Shown here in pieces: positions 13,801-28,800 of a DNA stretch of 64,000 bases; within the stretch, counting starts at the first letter, position 1, and every line of letters starts with the position of its first letter. The stretch lies in NCBI GenBank assembly GCA_949358305.1, contig OX442318.1, forward strand, positions 9,840,517 to 9,904,516, in the 5' to 3' direction. The notes beneath the pieces were generated by a model. The model worked only from the letters and a program-made list of their open reading frames with translations, had not been told where the DNA came from and did no database searches. The stretch is from Strigamia acuminata. Its lineage: Eukaryota; Arthropoda; Chilopoda; Geophilomorpha; Linotaeniidae. Position numbers and translations under genes: made by a program.

Positions 13801-16800
13801 TTTTATTTCAAGTTTTTTCAGCTCAGAAAATTTATAATTTCAACAAAAGATGGCCCCACTGTTTGCTATCTATAATTAATCCAATTGGCAATGGAAAGAA
13901 ACTAAAAACAAGAAGAAAAAAAAGGATCAAAGCTAATTAAGTGTAAAAATAAGATAATTGGATTATTTCCATCTATAACTAATTTGGATTTGCGTTGCAT
14001 GGAAGAGGAAACCTAGAATTAAGATGTATTTACTCGAATAATCGCCAAGGGAATTTGAGTCGCAAAAACTGCAACGCCGACTAACATCTTTCGACATAAA
14101 GTGGATGTGGACTGTTAGCTTGAAAAGCTCTCAAAATTCAACAACCCCTTACTAAATCCCTCTTTAAACTTAATTGTGCATGAGAAATTTGGATACACGA
14201 GCAAAATCCATCGCTTCCTGCTTCAGGAAAACTCCCTGTCGACCCTTAATGGCACATCTGCTTTGACTTAATTTTTCCCAAACTGCTATTTTCTCTTAGG
14301 TGCATCCACACGAGAAATCTCGGTAGCATCATTACACTATCATAACATCCATTTTTACATTGTGTACCACTTGAGGGAGTTTCTTTTAAATAACCTTTCT
14401 TGATTCACTTATACGACATGTTCTTCGATGTTCCTTTCAAATTTACCCATTCTCTAATCTTTTTCAGGTTAAATCGGACACATACGCTAGGATTAAGAGG
14501 CATAACCAAATTCAAAATGAGAAGTTATCAACAAATCAACGTAAGTATTACTGCTAACAGAGAGTTTGCGGGATGCATTTTTCCCTTACAGTTAAAGACT
14601 ATACGGTATAAAAATAGTGTAAGGGAAAAATGATAAATTAAGTTTTTGCGGGCTGCACTTTTCCCTCATCACTACACTATTTCAGCCAGTTAGTAATTTT
14701 GGGCCTAAAAATTCAATTTGGGGGTGTAAATGTGCAAATTTCTGCATAAAATTCCATTATTATGCCTATAAAGTATGGTTTTGGGCCTACAATTCAATTT
14801 TGGGCCTCACTTATCATTCAATCTACGTACCTATGACTGTGATGTGTCTGATCAGGACAACAAAATAATCGCCATTTGCAATGGACAAAGCTAACAATAT
14901 AGTGTTCTCAATTCTGATTGGCTGCGCTATATTTTAATTTAGTGTTGAAAAAGATACACTAAAGAATTTTTCCTTACGATATGGCACTAAAATAGTGTAT
15001 CGTGGAGCAAAATAAGGGGAAAATGCATCCCGCAAACTCTCTATTGTCTAACCTCTTTATTGCAAATTATCGTAATGGAATTTCTTTAATACCGTATTGA
15101 TGCGCATATGGTTCAAAAATATATTTTACTATACAGTCGAACCTCGTTATAACGAAAAATGTTACATTGTGTTTCGGAAAATATGCATTTATAGCCAATT
15201 TCAGCTTTTTATTGAATAAAAATAATTCCTATGCATTTATGCATTTATCCAGGCCTTAGTTATAACGAATATTTTTTTTTTAAAATGGCTTGGTTGGTTT
15301 GTTGACCAGAGAACAGCATGTTAAAAAAAATTGATTTTACGATCTTTCGTTATAACGAATCGATTTCCCTTGCGATTTGTTATAAAGAGGCTCGACTGGA
15401 TATCCACGAGCCTTTGTTATAACGGATTTTGAAAATTTATCACATGACTAAAAACTACTGGGCCCAATGTTAGTTAGTTCAATTTTTTTATTGTTTGTTT
15501 TATTTTCCCATTTCCATTCACAGTTTAGCCGCATGCCCTTAAATACCAACGATAGGGGAAAAAGCCGATTGTTTTCCTAATCCATATTTCATTTGTGTAC
15601 TACAAGCCAGGATATTTTTTATTTTTTATTTGTTTGTGGATCAATACAAATCCTGTGTAAAGAATTTTAGGCAGTCTGCTTTCATTGGGGCCCAGACAGC
15701 TTGATGGAGTCAATACAATGGAGTTTTCTATATTATACAATTCTGATAGAATAAGTGACATCTTCCTTGAATGTCCTTTAGAAGGCATAGTGATGATAAC
15801 CTCGTTTATGGCTTCTAGTCAGTAACAAAGGCATATGTGTTCTACTTTTTCTCTCTTCTATATGTGGCTTAGGTAACTTTAGACGTTAACCCTTGGAGGC
15901 ATAAGGCTAAACAGATTTATGGACAAGCTCTTTCTTGAATAGGAAATTTTTTTTTGCTGAAAATTTGTGATTTTGTTTATATCATACTGAACCTTAACTC
16001 AGGTGAAATTTTAAGTCATTGGTCATTTATTTAATTAATTATGCTAAATGAAAATTTCTGCCTCTTAAAATTCCAGCAAAATTATTATGCTGGCTTTGCT
16101 GCCTAAGAAAGAGAGCTTCAGTTAACAGCTTTTCGCATTTACCAGTAGTGTTTAAACCAACCACTAGTTGGTAAAAAAAATACGGAGTAAATTTTTTCAC
16201 TGTTCGTAACTAGCGCCCTCTATAAAATTAGTTGCGAACTTTCAAAAATTGAAACGGCGCTTTAACTAATTGGCCTGAAAATTGTCCATAAATCCGTAAT
16301 GCCTTATACCAGAACGGCACATTTTACCCTTATGCCTCCGAGGGTTAAGGAACAATGAGTAAATAGCGCAATACCTGTGCTCTTCTATTTGTGTCAATTA
16401 ATTCCGCTTATTCATACAATTTTACAACAACTTTACAAAAACTGTAAAGCTCACATTTCCCCATTAACTTTTGGAACATTTACAATTTGTAAAGCCATAT
16501 TTTTTTCCAGTGTGTTTCACAGAATTTCTATTGGCAACTACTAGTGGTTATACTGGAGACTGTGAAATTGTCGATTTTGCCCGAGTCCTCGCAGGTTTAT
16601 TCATTAAGAGCCTAATGCCAACTTTGTTGTTGAGTAAATAATGTAACACCTGAAATTTAATAAATGCGTCAAAACGCCAGTTGTAGGGTTCCCGCAAACT
16701 GCTTACCAGAGCAACCAAAACTGCTAAACATCATTTAATTACACTTCAAATGCAGATTATTTTGAGATTCATCTTCGACAAATTTTTTTCCCTTAACAAC

Positions 16801-19800
16801 CTTCTGCAGTCTCCCTTTTTCCAAGCAATTAATTCAATTGGTCGAAATCCGCAGAAGCTTTTCAATCGAACTCCAAATTCCGTTTGGCAATTACCTTGTA
16901 ATGTGGTTGCACAATTAAATGTACGAGCACACACAGCCCTTCCCTCCCGTCCAAATTAAGTTGCATTCTAATCAAAGAGCCTTTAATTGCTACGACGACC
17001 TTTCGCAAGTCAATTTATTGTCCATAATAAAACTCGACCTGCACTCCAGCAATTAACATATTTTCACCTTCCATTTCTCCCATTGTAGATGACTTCATAG
17101 AAAACCGGGATGTGCAATCCGATGCACCGCGAACCAACAGCAACAAAAGGCGCGAGAAACGGCCACGAAAAAACTCCTCCAACAGAAACAAGCCTTCGTC
17201 GGCCGAATACGACAGCGTGCTAAGCGACAGTGAGGGCTCGGAGCCGGAAATGGCCACTTACTATCCTAATTCAATGAGCCATGACAACAGAAACAGAGGT
17301 ATGACTTGCCAGCATTCATCCATTAAGAGTAACAGCTTCTTAGGACCAAATTCAGAACCTACATTACTTACAGCAACCCCCAATCACCAACCAAAGGTAC
17401 CTGGCAGTGTACTGGTACCTTGGGACTTTTCCTCTGGTACCAAGTACCGTCTACCAGTATGGTGGTACTTTTTATCCAGTACCAAGTCTATCAGTGTCGC
17501 GTAACTGTACTGGTACTTTGGGACTTTTCTTCTGGTACTTTTCAACCAGTACCAAGTCTATCATTGTCGCGTACCTGTACTGGTACCTTGGGACTTTACC
17601 TCTGGTAGCAAGTACCGTCTACTAGTGTGGTGGTACTTTTCATCCAGTACCAAGTCTATCAGTAACCGTTGATCAGTAAGGCAATACTTTTCATCCGATA
17701 AAAAGTACCATTTACCAGTAAGACAGTACTGTTCATCCAGTACTAAGTACCGTTTACCAGTATGGCAATATTTTTTATCCAGTACCAAAGTAGACTACTG
17801 TTTACCAGTCGGGCAAAACTTTTCATGCGTTACGAAGTATCACTTAAGCTTACCAGTATGACAATACTTTTCCTGCAGTACCAAGTACTATTTGCCAGTA
17901 AGGTAGTACTTTTCTTGCAGTACCAAGTACTGTTTGCCAGTATTGTGGTACTTTTCTTGCAGTACCAAGTACTGTTTGCCAGTATTGTGGTACTTTTCTT
18001 GCAGTACCAAGTACTGTTTGCCAGTATTGTGGTCAATACTGGTCCAACACTGTTGGGAACCAATATTATTATTACTTAGACCTTATAATAAATTTTTTCA
18101 GTTATTGCACTGGTTATTCCCACTCCAAAGGCTATACAATACTCTGTATAGCAACCAATGAGTGATGTGCAGTACGAAATTGGCGTCAAGATTAGCTTTT
18201 CTCACGAGCGAATTAAATCTCACTTGTTTAATTCGACGGGAGCATTGAATCCTTTTGTTAAAATCAGATAAACGGTGCCTAGTTACATTCGCATAAGATT
18301 TTAATCCTTACTTTTGTGGCTTATCTTCTGCTGTAGTGCCGGATTTGATTTACCACACCACTGATTCCAGTTCGTCCAACCCGTCGTCACCAGACGAGAA
18401 CAGGCCGACGCGTGTGCCCCTGCATAGGTCCTATGGACCACCTAATGCCGTCCTACCTATAACTAATAGAGATGATTGGTAAGTTTCTTTTAACCATACA
18501 GTACCCAAGAAATCTGAACATTACATAAACGTTCGCATTTCCTGGTATTTTATTTCCATTCTAGATGTGTGTGTATTAAAGCAGTTTTCTGCTTAAATCG
18601 TGTTTCCAATTTTAGAAACAAAAACCTGCGTTGTCATGTTGGCATGGAATTTCACTAATAACTACTTTAAAAAAGATATATACAGTATAAACAGGCATCT
18701 TTAAATCAAATTTTACTCAAAATACCCGCAAAGAATTTAATAAAGTGTCATCATTCTGCACGGTAAAATCGATACCATAAAGAGAAAGTGGTACCAGGTT
18801 TATTTACGCATACAATGCGACTAAAACCGTCAATTCCCCACTTTCTCCAGCCAAAAAACGCTGGCAAATCATCACGTGAACTTTATTGGCCTCCATTTTA
18901 TTCCCACATGAAGCCTTGAGACTTTTCCGCCGTTTCTATTTACCAGCCGATAAAAAGTGGCCCGCTTAGCACTTGGCACTTTTCAGATAGACTCTCTCCC
19001 TTTAATGCAATTTAACATCAAATGTGAACTAAATTTTTCCCCAACCGGAATCCTAACTGGTTATCAGCCAAGTCGTTAAAACCATTAAACCGCATTTCTC
19101 GTCTGTGTGTGTACAAACTGCGTATTTGTACAGTTCATTTTATTGACTTATTATTTTCAACCTAAGTACCAACACTGCCTTAATCCGAATTTTAAAGGTT
19201 TTTTATACCAGACAAGGGCCATCAAAAGCTTACAGCCCGTTCGGAGATTTAGGCTGATGCAGGAGCAATCTGCAGACCAATCCTGCATTTGCATGATGGA
19301 AAATGGGAAACGAGAGAAAAGTCAATCCAGTTTATGTGTTTGTTGTTATACGGCTCACGAACATTGGTATTGTATCATAAACACATAATCTGGACACTTC
19401 TTCAAACATGGTTCGACGTCTCCGGAGCATTCGTGTGCTTCAGAGCATGAAGCCGAGTCAGTATCGTTGGTACTTTTCTTCGAAACTTCTTCATTAATTC
19501 ATCATGATACCGTGATGATATGGTTCAAATATACATTTTACAATATACTGCTTCGCACTTAATGCATTCTTGCGAAGCCCAGTGCATTTCAAAATACATT
19601 CCAATAGAATTTCAATATATTTGAGAATGATATGGGTAGACTTCACTGCATGTCACTGCGCGCTTCTTACCACATCGTTTATTTGTTATTCATACAATTA
19701 ATATAGAGTTTGCGGGATGCATTTTTCCCTTATACGGTACAAAAATAGTGTAAGGGAAGAATGATAAATAAAGAGTTTGCGGGCTGCATTTTTCCCTTAT

Positions 19801-22800
19801 CACTACACTATTTCAGCCAACTACTGACAGAACAAAATGGTCGACAAAATGGATACCACAACAACACTTACTATTTTGATAGCAAACGATCTAAAGAATG
19901 CTATTCAGGAAAAACAACAACTGCATCGAAATCGTTTCTGCCTCTCCATCACAAAATAATCGCCATTTGCAATGGGCGGAGCTAACAATATAGTGTTATC
20001 ATTTCTGATTGGCTGCGCTATATTTTATTTTAGTGTTAAAAACGATACACTAAAGGTTTTTTGCTTAACGATATGGTACTTGAATAGTGTATCGTGGAGC
20101 AAAATAAGGGAAAAATGAATCCCGCAAACTCTCTATTTTGCTTCATATTTTAGGAAAATTTATTTATTCATCCCCCGCACACTTAAGGCATGTATCAGTC
20201 AAAGTCACAGACCAAAGGGACCAGACTGTAAAATCTAATTAAGACAAAACTGTGGTTGGAGCTGAGAGTCGATGTTGACACAATGAAATATAAAAATTCT
20301 CAGTGATCTCCAGATTCCAAAATATAAATCAACATTTACATTCCTTCAATTTCTTGAAATGTACACATCGTTTTCATCATTAAGTCATACAACTCAGAAT
20401 TATCGCTTAGCCATCGCTCCAACGGATACCGATGATTAATACGGTTAACTGAAAAAAAAAAAGAGACAAACGTGAACAAATTAGAATTAATATTGTAAGA
20501 CTTATATAAAATAGTACATCCAAGCTTCGCACGGATTTTTTTAACACGATGAAAATTTAAACCCCTGAAAAATAATAATAATAAAGTAAAGCGTAAGTTT
20601 TAGAACATCTTCAAACGATACCGCCATCTCACAAACTGCTACTTTTTCCTCCTTTTTTTCCAAAGAGGAAACTGGAATTACGACCCTTGAGGGAGCACTA
20701 GCATTCCGTTCCGGTGCTGGTGCTTTGTGCCTCAGCATTGGACGATATTTTTTTTTATTTGCTTCTAATGAGAAAAAGGCATCGAGGAGACGTGTCAGGG
20801 AACCAGGCAATGGCAATCAAGCGCATCCTGCTCCGGGGAGAAAATGGTTTTACGACTTGATATCGATCTCGGAGAAGCTAGAGAGAAAAGCCCCGCTTTT
20901 GATAAATTGTATTCCACTTGTTGACTATTTTTTTTCCTCTTTCCAAGATCAAAACACCAGAAGAACTCTTTCAATTTCTCATTTTTCTTGGCTTGTGGTT
21001 CTGAATTTAAAATTTAACACCTTTTAAAGAGAAATCTAAGTTTACTTGAACTTTCGTTACAACAAATCAGAACCACCGGCTAAAGATGTTCGCGAATTTA
21101 GAAAAAGAAGCACGGACAAAACTAAATACAGCTGAACCTCGTTATAACGAACTGCGATATAACAATTTTTTTGTTGTAACGAATACTAGTCAAATCCATA
21201 TATCCTCATACTCCTGTGAAAGTGATTGAAATAAAATATTTGGATTGACCTCAAATTAAATCTAGTTTTAGTTGAAAGTTTAAGCAGTTAAAACGGCTTG
21301 GTTGGTTGGTTGATTTAACGAACTTTCGTTGGGTCCCTTGCAATTCGTTATAACGAGGCTCGACTGTATTTTATTCTACACTTTTTAAAAGAAAACAATA
21401 CACCATTGTGTTACCACACAAGTTGACACCAAAATCATCTCTTAACAGATTTAGTCACTCTATTTGTAAACACGATTCATACTTAGGCTTATCATATCGC
21501 AAAGACAAAATAACAACAAGAATAATAATTAAGAAAACTAGTTAATTTGGGACTCCTCAAAGCTCTTCAGACAGAAGATTTATCCTTAGAGAATATTAAT
21601 TCAAGTGGTAGGTTATTGTTTTGAGAATAGGCCTAGTCAGTACATTTTCCCTACCTCAATGCATGACAATGGTTTAACCTGTTTGACGAGTTCTTTCAAG
21701 TTTAATTTCCTCAGTGCATTATTTACATAAAATCTTAATGGAATCAGATTTCTCTTTTCAATCTCCGCTTAGTTGAAGAGTTTAGCGACATTAATCACTA
21801 TTTTGTCGACTCGGCATTAAGTAACGACTTTCTCATTCGTTAATCACGCACAGGACCGGATTAACATTAGTGGACAAGCCATAAGTAACATCATTTATTT
21901 GTTATTCATACAATTAATATTTTGCTTCATTACTCCGCAAACTTTAAACCTACTTGGTGTGCGCGATCTTGCCGGCTCCTATTGTCCTCTGTAAACATCC
22001 ATTTGTTTAAAAGCATAAAATATTCATTTCCAAGAGCTGCATTTGTAAATTTCAAGCTATTTAAACATTTCAACTGTCGTCATAGATTGTGAGTTCAAGG
22101 CTCAAGAGGCAGAGAGACTTAAGAGACAAAAGTAATCCCAGCTGTGATGTCTCAGAAGAAAATATCATTTTCCAGCAACTGCAACATATGGTGTGATTAA
22201 AAGGTCTGAAATAGCTTCATGCATTGTGAAAACATGAAACCAATTTTGATGCAACTCTCCTGTCAGGAAACAAATCTCCTCTTGCAAGTACAAGCACAAA
22301 GAAACACATTGGCATGTCATTTGGCATTTAGTCAATAACAGCAACTAGCATTATATAGTCAGTTTTTTTTATTTCTGAATACAAATAGACAACATTTGCC
22401 AACTTATATATATTTTTTTTTATTTTTTCCTTTAAGGAAAAAGAACATATAGAGTACATATAAGCTTAAAATAAATTTCCAAAATCTCAAGCACTCCCAA
22501 GAAGTTGGGATCTAAGCAGAGAGATGAGTTTGGCAAAAAGGTGAAGAAGGTCATTTTCCATTTCCAGTTATCAGTGATTTCTTGGTCGACAGTCACAGTT
22601 TTCATTTTGACTCGGGTGATGTTTTGAGAGCGACTCACACGGAGACAGAAATTGAATGACACTCGGATATGGCAGTCCTGATCCCTGATCCAAATTGAAT
22701 GAAAAGTATTTCTCCCAGCACGACATCGCTCGACACACCAAGACCACTCGACCTTTTCAGCTAACAAACTCTCTGCCAAACCACTGACCGCCAGCCACTA

Positions 22801-25800
22801 AAACAAAGTTGCCTTTTTTGCACCGGTCATGTGTTTCCAGCATCGAGCTGCGATTTCCGCTGCAATGGTTAAACAGGAAGTAGTCGGCAATTATTATACG
22901 AATTGACCCTCGGTTTTGATAGTAAAATTCCCAATGTGTGGTCGTTGTTTGGTCCGTGAATTTTTCCATGACTAATCTCCCAACTCTTCTTTACAAAATA
23001 GTTTTAAAAAAATTAAAGAAGAATTAAAAATAAAAAAGTTATTCAAAAAACAAAATAAAGAAAGAAAATAACTTATGAGAATCTCGTATTTTCTCACATT
23101 TTCTTGTGTACCGCGAAATGTACCAATTTTGCGAAGATATTAATTGTATGAATAACAAATAAATGATGTTATTTATGGCTTTGCCAAATACGTACCTTAG
23201 TTCAGTACTTTAAAGAAAGTTCCGCCAGGGGGCGTGCCCTAATAGGGGCTTCCGGTACCGGTAACGTGTGTTAATTTCGTATCGACCGAAATTACGGTGT
23301 ACTGGTGCCGCAGTACAATTCTAAAGCCCCAAAGTACCGTTTACTGGGAATGCGGTACTTTTTGGATCTGTACCAGGTACCATGTACTTCTACAGTGGTG
23401 CGCTTTGGGTGTATGGCGCCCACACTGATTAGAAGTGCTAAAAAACACGTTTGGCATTCTAACTACGTAGTAAAATTGGACTGGAGATCAGGTCTGTGGA
23501 TAGACCAGGCGATGTGTTAAACCCATTTTGCTATTGATTTTTCTTTAAAGTACTAGTATTTATTTAATAATCTTGGACAACCGCTAATTTAACAACATTT
23601 ATTACCAAGATAACTTATATTTATACGAAAATTATTGAAAAATCGAAATAAATAAATAATTTTTATGACTACAATTGTAGAAAAATTCCTGGTGGTGTCA
23701 ATACAACACAATACTCAGAAATACCAGATGCTTTCTTATTGGAAAATCTGTTAATTGTGTTGCCTGACTGTGTTTTTCTTCTGTTTTTTCAAAACAAGAG
23801 CACTTTAACGACATATTGAACTAAGACCACTTAATGCCAGCCCTCAAACCCACAGTTAATAAACTGTTTTCCCTCCTATTCATCGATGAGGAAAAATATT
23901 AATTAACGACAAACTTCATTTTAATTTACGTCATTCATATTAAAAATTGCATTTTCTTGTTCAATATTTTTTTTTCTTCCTTCCATATTCTATTTTCAAT
24001 TTCCTTCTAATTTTAATTGGAAAACACTCTCCCTTCTGCCACCAATTAATTCCCGGAGACAATAATTTGTCGCAGAATGTCGTACACAATTAGGAATTAG
24101 GCGTCAGTCTGGAAATATTGACTTAGAAGTTGACTCAACTGGAGCTTTATTTGCTACAAAATTAAACCCTGCAAAGCAAAAGCTACAGAATTAAAAAAAA
24201 AAAAAAAAAATTAAAAATTGAAATTTTTTTTTCTTTTTTAAATCTGATCGACCTAGCAAACGCTGCCTGTTCATTGACGATAGCACTTTTGGATGATCTG
24301 TATTCTTAATTACTTTCATCTGCACAATGAAAGATATTCCCCCGCCGCTCCCATCCATTCCTGCAGAGATTCAAAAAAAAATTAAGCCGTCAAAATCGAC
24401 ATATCAATTTCATGTATTCTTTTTAAATACTTACTAAAGCTAAGTACACATGACTTGATTCCGTGCACGGAATGATAACTTTCTGCGTGTGGCCAGAAGT
24501 TTTGGTCGATGTGGTACACACAGTTCTGCTTAACACACATGGAAAGTTTCTGGCGACCGGAATTATATTCTTTCCAGCAGTGATGGTGCACTATGGTGGC
24601 CCAGAAGGGCCATCATAATTTGTTTTTTTGGCCCTCCTGGACCGATGGCCCTCCTGGGCCACGTGTAAATTTTTCTATTTTTGAACAAATTACGATGGCC
24701 CTTCTGGGCCACCATAGTGCACAGAAAAATTCAATTGTTTCCGTGCACAAACAAATTCAGAGTACCCAGAATGCATTGTGGTAACGCGATCAATCGTGAC
24801 CGGTCGTTCATAAGACGGAGGTGGATACTGAATACAAAGACAGATAATACTAAAAACGTTTGATTAATTTATTTTATAATTTATTACTCCGTATTACGGT
24901 AATTATTAATTTAAAAATACTGTAATCCATTTATTTTGCACAATCAAACTACAATATTTTGTAAAAGTGGTCGCCATTTGTAATTACAACACGTGCACGG
25001 ATTTCCGCGCACGGAAAGACACTGTCAAACACACAGGCGGAATCATTTCGTTTGCGGCGTGACAACCTGAAAATTCAGACTCTGAATATTCAGAGTCTGA
25101 AAGTCTTATGTGTACTTGGCTTAACAATATCAACATTTCTCTCCTATATAACCCGACACTGTAAATTTATGTGATCCTTTATCATTCAATGGTTCCAGAG
25201 TTAACCAGTGAGTTATATTACCCAATTTAGTTAGGGAATGAGAAAACACACGCTTGTTTTAAGGTTTATGGCCTCTATTGCAGTTGTCGAGGTGTGCTGA
25301 GTCTCATCTCTCTTGCGCCTGCACCAACCTAAGTCAGCACCATTTCCGTAATCAGCCCATGGGACACAGTGGTGCACCATCACCCATGAGGTCAATTAGT
25401 CTGCATTCTCATCTCCATTACTCTCATACCAAACCTGCGGTAACGTGGCGGTAGTAGCCGATTCTATAAAAAAGAACGTTCTTGCGCAGTTTGGAAATGA
25501 TTTGAAATCACACAGACCTCACACTAATTTAACAGATTGATGTGTTTTCATCAAGTTTGTGTAAATGTGTAACGGAGCGAATTCAATGATGGGCAGCCAT
25601 TACGAAGATATGTAAATCTCTGGTGTTTAATATTCAAACAAGCACTACAGGTGGCTGAGAATTAAGCATATAAAAATCTTCAGGTCTCTCAGGCTTACTT
25701 AAGTCAGAAGGGCTTAATTATTAGTCTGTGTCACACTTTGGCAATTTGATTGGCTCTTATCGCTCACCTGACCGCGCGAAAACCAATCAGTACGTCTGGA

Positions 25801-28800
25801 AAACCCCTTATGCCGCAAAGTGGCTCCACTTCAAGGTTCCAAAAATGTGCAATCTCTTTATTATTTGCTTTCATTAATAATGCAAATGAAACATTTTACC
25901 AACACTAGATGGGGCAAGTAGAACAAAAGAACTGAAATAGGCCTAAGCGTTAAGAAAAGTATAAAAATGATATTTATTTTGTTCCAATCTTTCACTTTAG
26001 AAATGTGTTGTTTACACTGGTTAAATTAGCAAACATTGTGCGTTATTTATGTACGAAGATAAGAAAATGTGTGCTTTTGACTAATTAAATATCACACTGC
26101 AAGTTTTAAAAGATTAATTGCATCTTCTCATTATTTGCCGGTGCAAAGGTGGAATCCAGTCTACAAAATGAACGAATTTCCAGTCACTACAGTGCCCAGT
26201 CCCAATAACCAGGACACGAATCTGCTGACCACAGATCACTACCATCAAGGTTATGGCATGGAATACACCCCAGGTATAAAAATAAATTAATTTCTCCCCC
26301 ATGCACAGATTTCCATATGTAACAGCTTGTATAAAATTTTTATATCTTGTTTCAGATCCCCACTTAGATCTCTTATATCAAAATGAATCCTCTCCAGGAG
26401 TTAAAAGGTATGTCAATAATCAATTCATGTTTTATTTTTATTTTTTATTTTTCTTCTTCTTTTTTCTTCCACTTTTCTCGCTTTTTTTTTTACTCTGCAC
26501 TTTCATTGAGCGCTGATAACAAGAAAAAAGAAAATAAAAAAGAAATATCTTCATTAAAAAAAAGAAATAAAAGAAAAACAGGAAATTAAACTTTTTACCT
26601 CTTACATCCACACACAGATACAACAAATAATAATAATAAAAAAAAGGTACACTAAATAAACAAGATAAGATATGTAACCAAAGACAAGTTATAAAAATTT
26701 TATTGAAAAATAAAAAAAGTGGAATTTTCTTTTTATTTCCCAATAAAGAATCATTTTGCAGCAATTCAAATGAATATAAAAAAAGTTATTTGTTTGGATT
26801 CTCATTCAATTGAAAAACTAAATTAAAGATGAAATTCAATATCATTTCAATTCCATGTATAATTATGAACAAAAAATTGTCTTCTCAATTTATAATGGAT
26901 GGTCATTACTTATGATCTCATTTATACTGGAGTCAGGAAATCTGGCCATTTTTTAAACTTGTTCGGGAATGTTTATCTTTAGTCCCCCCGAGAGCTTTGC
27001 TGCATTCCACGCACAAATTGCAAATTTTGCTAAGTAATGAAGTAAAATATTAATTGTATGAATAACAAATAAATGATGTCGTTACTTACGGCTTGTTCAA
27101 TTATAACATCAAAAAATCAGAAAATACATTAAATAATCCACCCGATATTAGGATTAAGGTCTACCTTGACCACCAATCCAATCTTTTACTGACTAGACTG
27201 GAGATTTATAAAGTTGTACATAAAAGATTTATAATGAGATATATTTTATTCAGAAATTAATCTTCTGCAATTTTCTACCGAGTAAAGAAATTATGTAAAT
27301 AATTTATAGAATAACAAATAGCAATACAAACTCCAGAACCAGGGCGGGTTTATGCTGAGTTATACAGCGACTCAAAAAATTGTTCACATGTTTGTAGTAG
27401 TATCTTTAATTGGTAAAAAAAAGATTTATAATGATTTCCCAGAAAGAAAATATTTTAAATTTTAACACAAATAGCTCATGACCTTTCAGAAAAAGTTTAA
27501 AAATTTCAAAAAACAAAAAAGATATGACAGAAAAAGCATCATTCAATTTTTTGAGTCACTGTAAACCAGGGTAGGAGTGTAACTAACTACATTTATTTGT
27601 TATTCATACAATTAACATTTTGCTTCACCTGTGGTTCATAAATTAGTGGCCCGCAAACTAATATAAACGTCGATGTCGAAGTCTAATTCCGTAAACTTTA
27701 GCCGGTATCTCCCATATGGTTCAAAAATATATTCCACAATATAGTGCTTTTTGATTAATGCAATCCAAAATGTACAGCATTTCATAGAATCAAGTATATT
27801 ATTTGTACATTAAATAATGCATTTCATAATACAATTGAAAAAAAATGCATTTTGAAAATGCATTCATGCCTGACAAATAGTAATGGAAATGCATTTTATA
27901 ATATTTACAAAACGAACTGACTGCCTCAAACCCAAAATAAAATCCCATAAAATATTTACTAATTGTTGCATATTTTGAAAAAAAATCATGGCAATTTGCC
28001 ACCACTATTTACTATTGTACTCCCATTAATTCTAAATTATTTAAATATCTATTAAAAACCATCTTATCGTCCATCACAAATTACAAGCACGAATTAATAT
28101 AAAAAAGCAAGCTTAATTACATTACAAACCCACCCACACTCCTGCAAATGAGACTAGATTAAGCGAGCGAGCGAGTTGTGCGCGTTGTGTCATTCGGCGT
28201 CTAAGCAAATGCCACAGTTTAGCCGTATTTACACCAACCACATGCCTCTTAACGCCACGTTCTGTCGCATAATGAAACATAGTGCAACTTGGCACGCTCT
28301 AACTTAATACCAATGCGTTATTAATTCGCAACCGAGCCGTAAACACACATTTTATTTTTAAGTGATTTTAACGCGCGGCCCCCTTATGTTTCCCTGCATC
28401 ACACCATTGGCAAAGCTGCCGTTTGAACTTTAAATAAACTGCTTTTTCCTTGATAAATTCCTTTAGTCATGCTAAATGAAAGGCTGTACAAGCTTCATCC
28501 TATTTAATTTAGTTCCTATCCCATTGTACACTATCACCTTTTATGATGTGCCACCCTCTAATGAACTCACCGCAAAGAACTTGGTTGGAGCAGGAGGCAG
28601 TTTTGTCGCATCATAAACCACGAGAAACTTGTTACCAGCATCAATTTTTGCGGATAAGAAGTGGCAGTGACTCCAATTCTCCAAGGATTACATCAACTAT
28701 CCCCTATTATTGTTTCTTCTGATTAAATACGTGGATGCAGTCTATAATAAAAATAAGGATGAGCAATTCTCTTCCTACACAATGCACCTGCACCCACAAA

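Larger units (their letters stand above)
18479..26148 (+). other. Long intron D-E (7.7 kb)
   Basis: No further supported exon. Contains a second copy of the AGAGTTTGCGGG MITE, a pogo-like MITE, copies of the ATTGTATGAATAACAAATAA repeat, the 24.4-25.1 kb nested inverted-repeat element and a TATGGTTCAAA-type repeat near 19520, all listed separately. Confidence 0.5.

Noticed and set aside
17762-18079. 105-codon frame with a 14-residue repeat
   Set aside because: It is a translation of the 42-bp minisatellite whose period is a multiple of three.
21874-23190. A 1.3-kb transposon bounded by the ATTGTATGAATAACAAATAA repeats
   Set aside because: The same repeat occurs singly at four other places and in the opposite relative orientation at 27.0-27.6 kb, so the pairing may be accidental; kept as a repeat pair only.
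26356-26516. Exon F running on into the phenylalanine-rich downstream frame
   Set aside because: A good GTATGT donor at 26408 joins in phase to the terminal exon; the extension is low-complexity intron.
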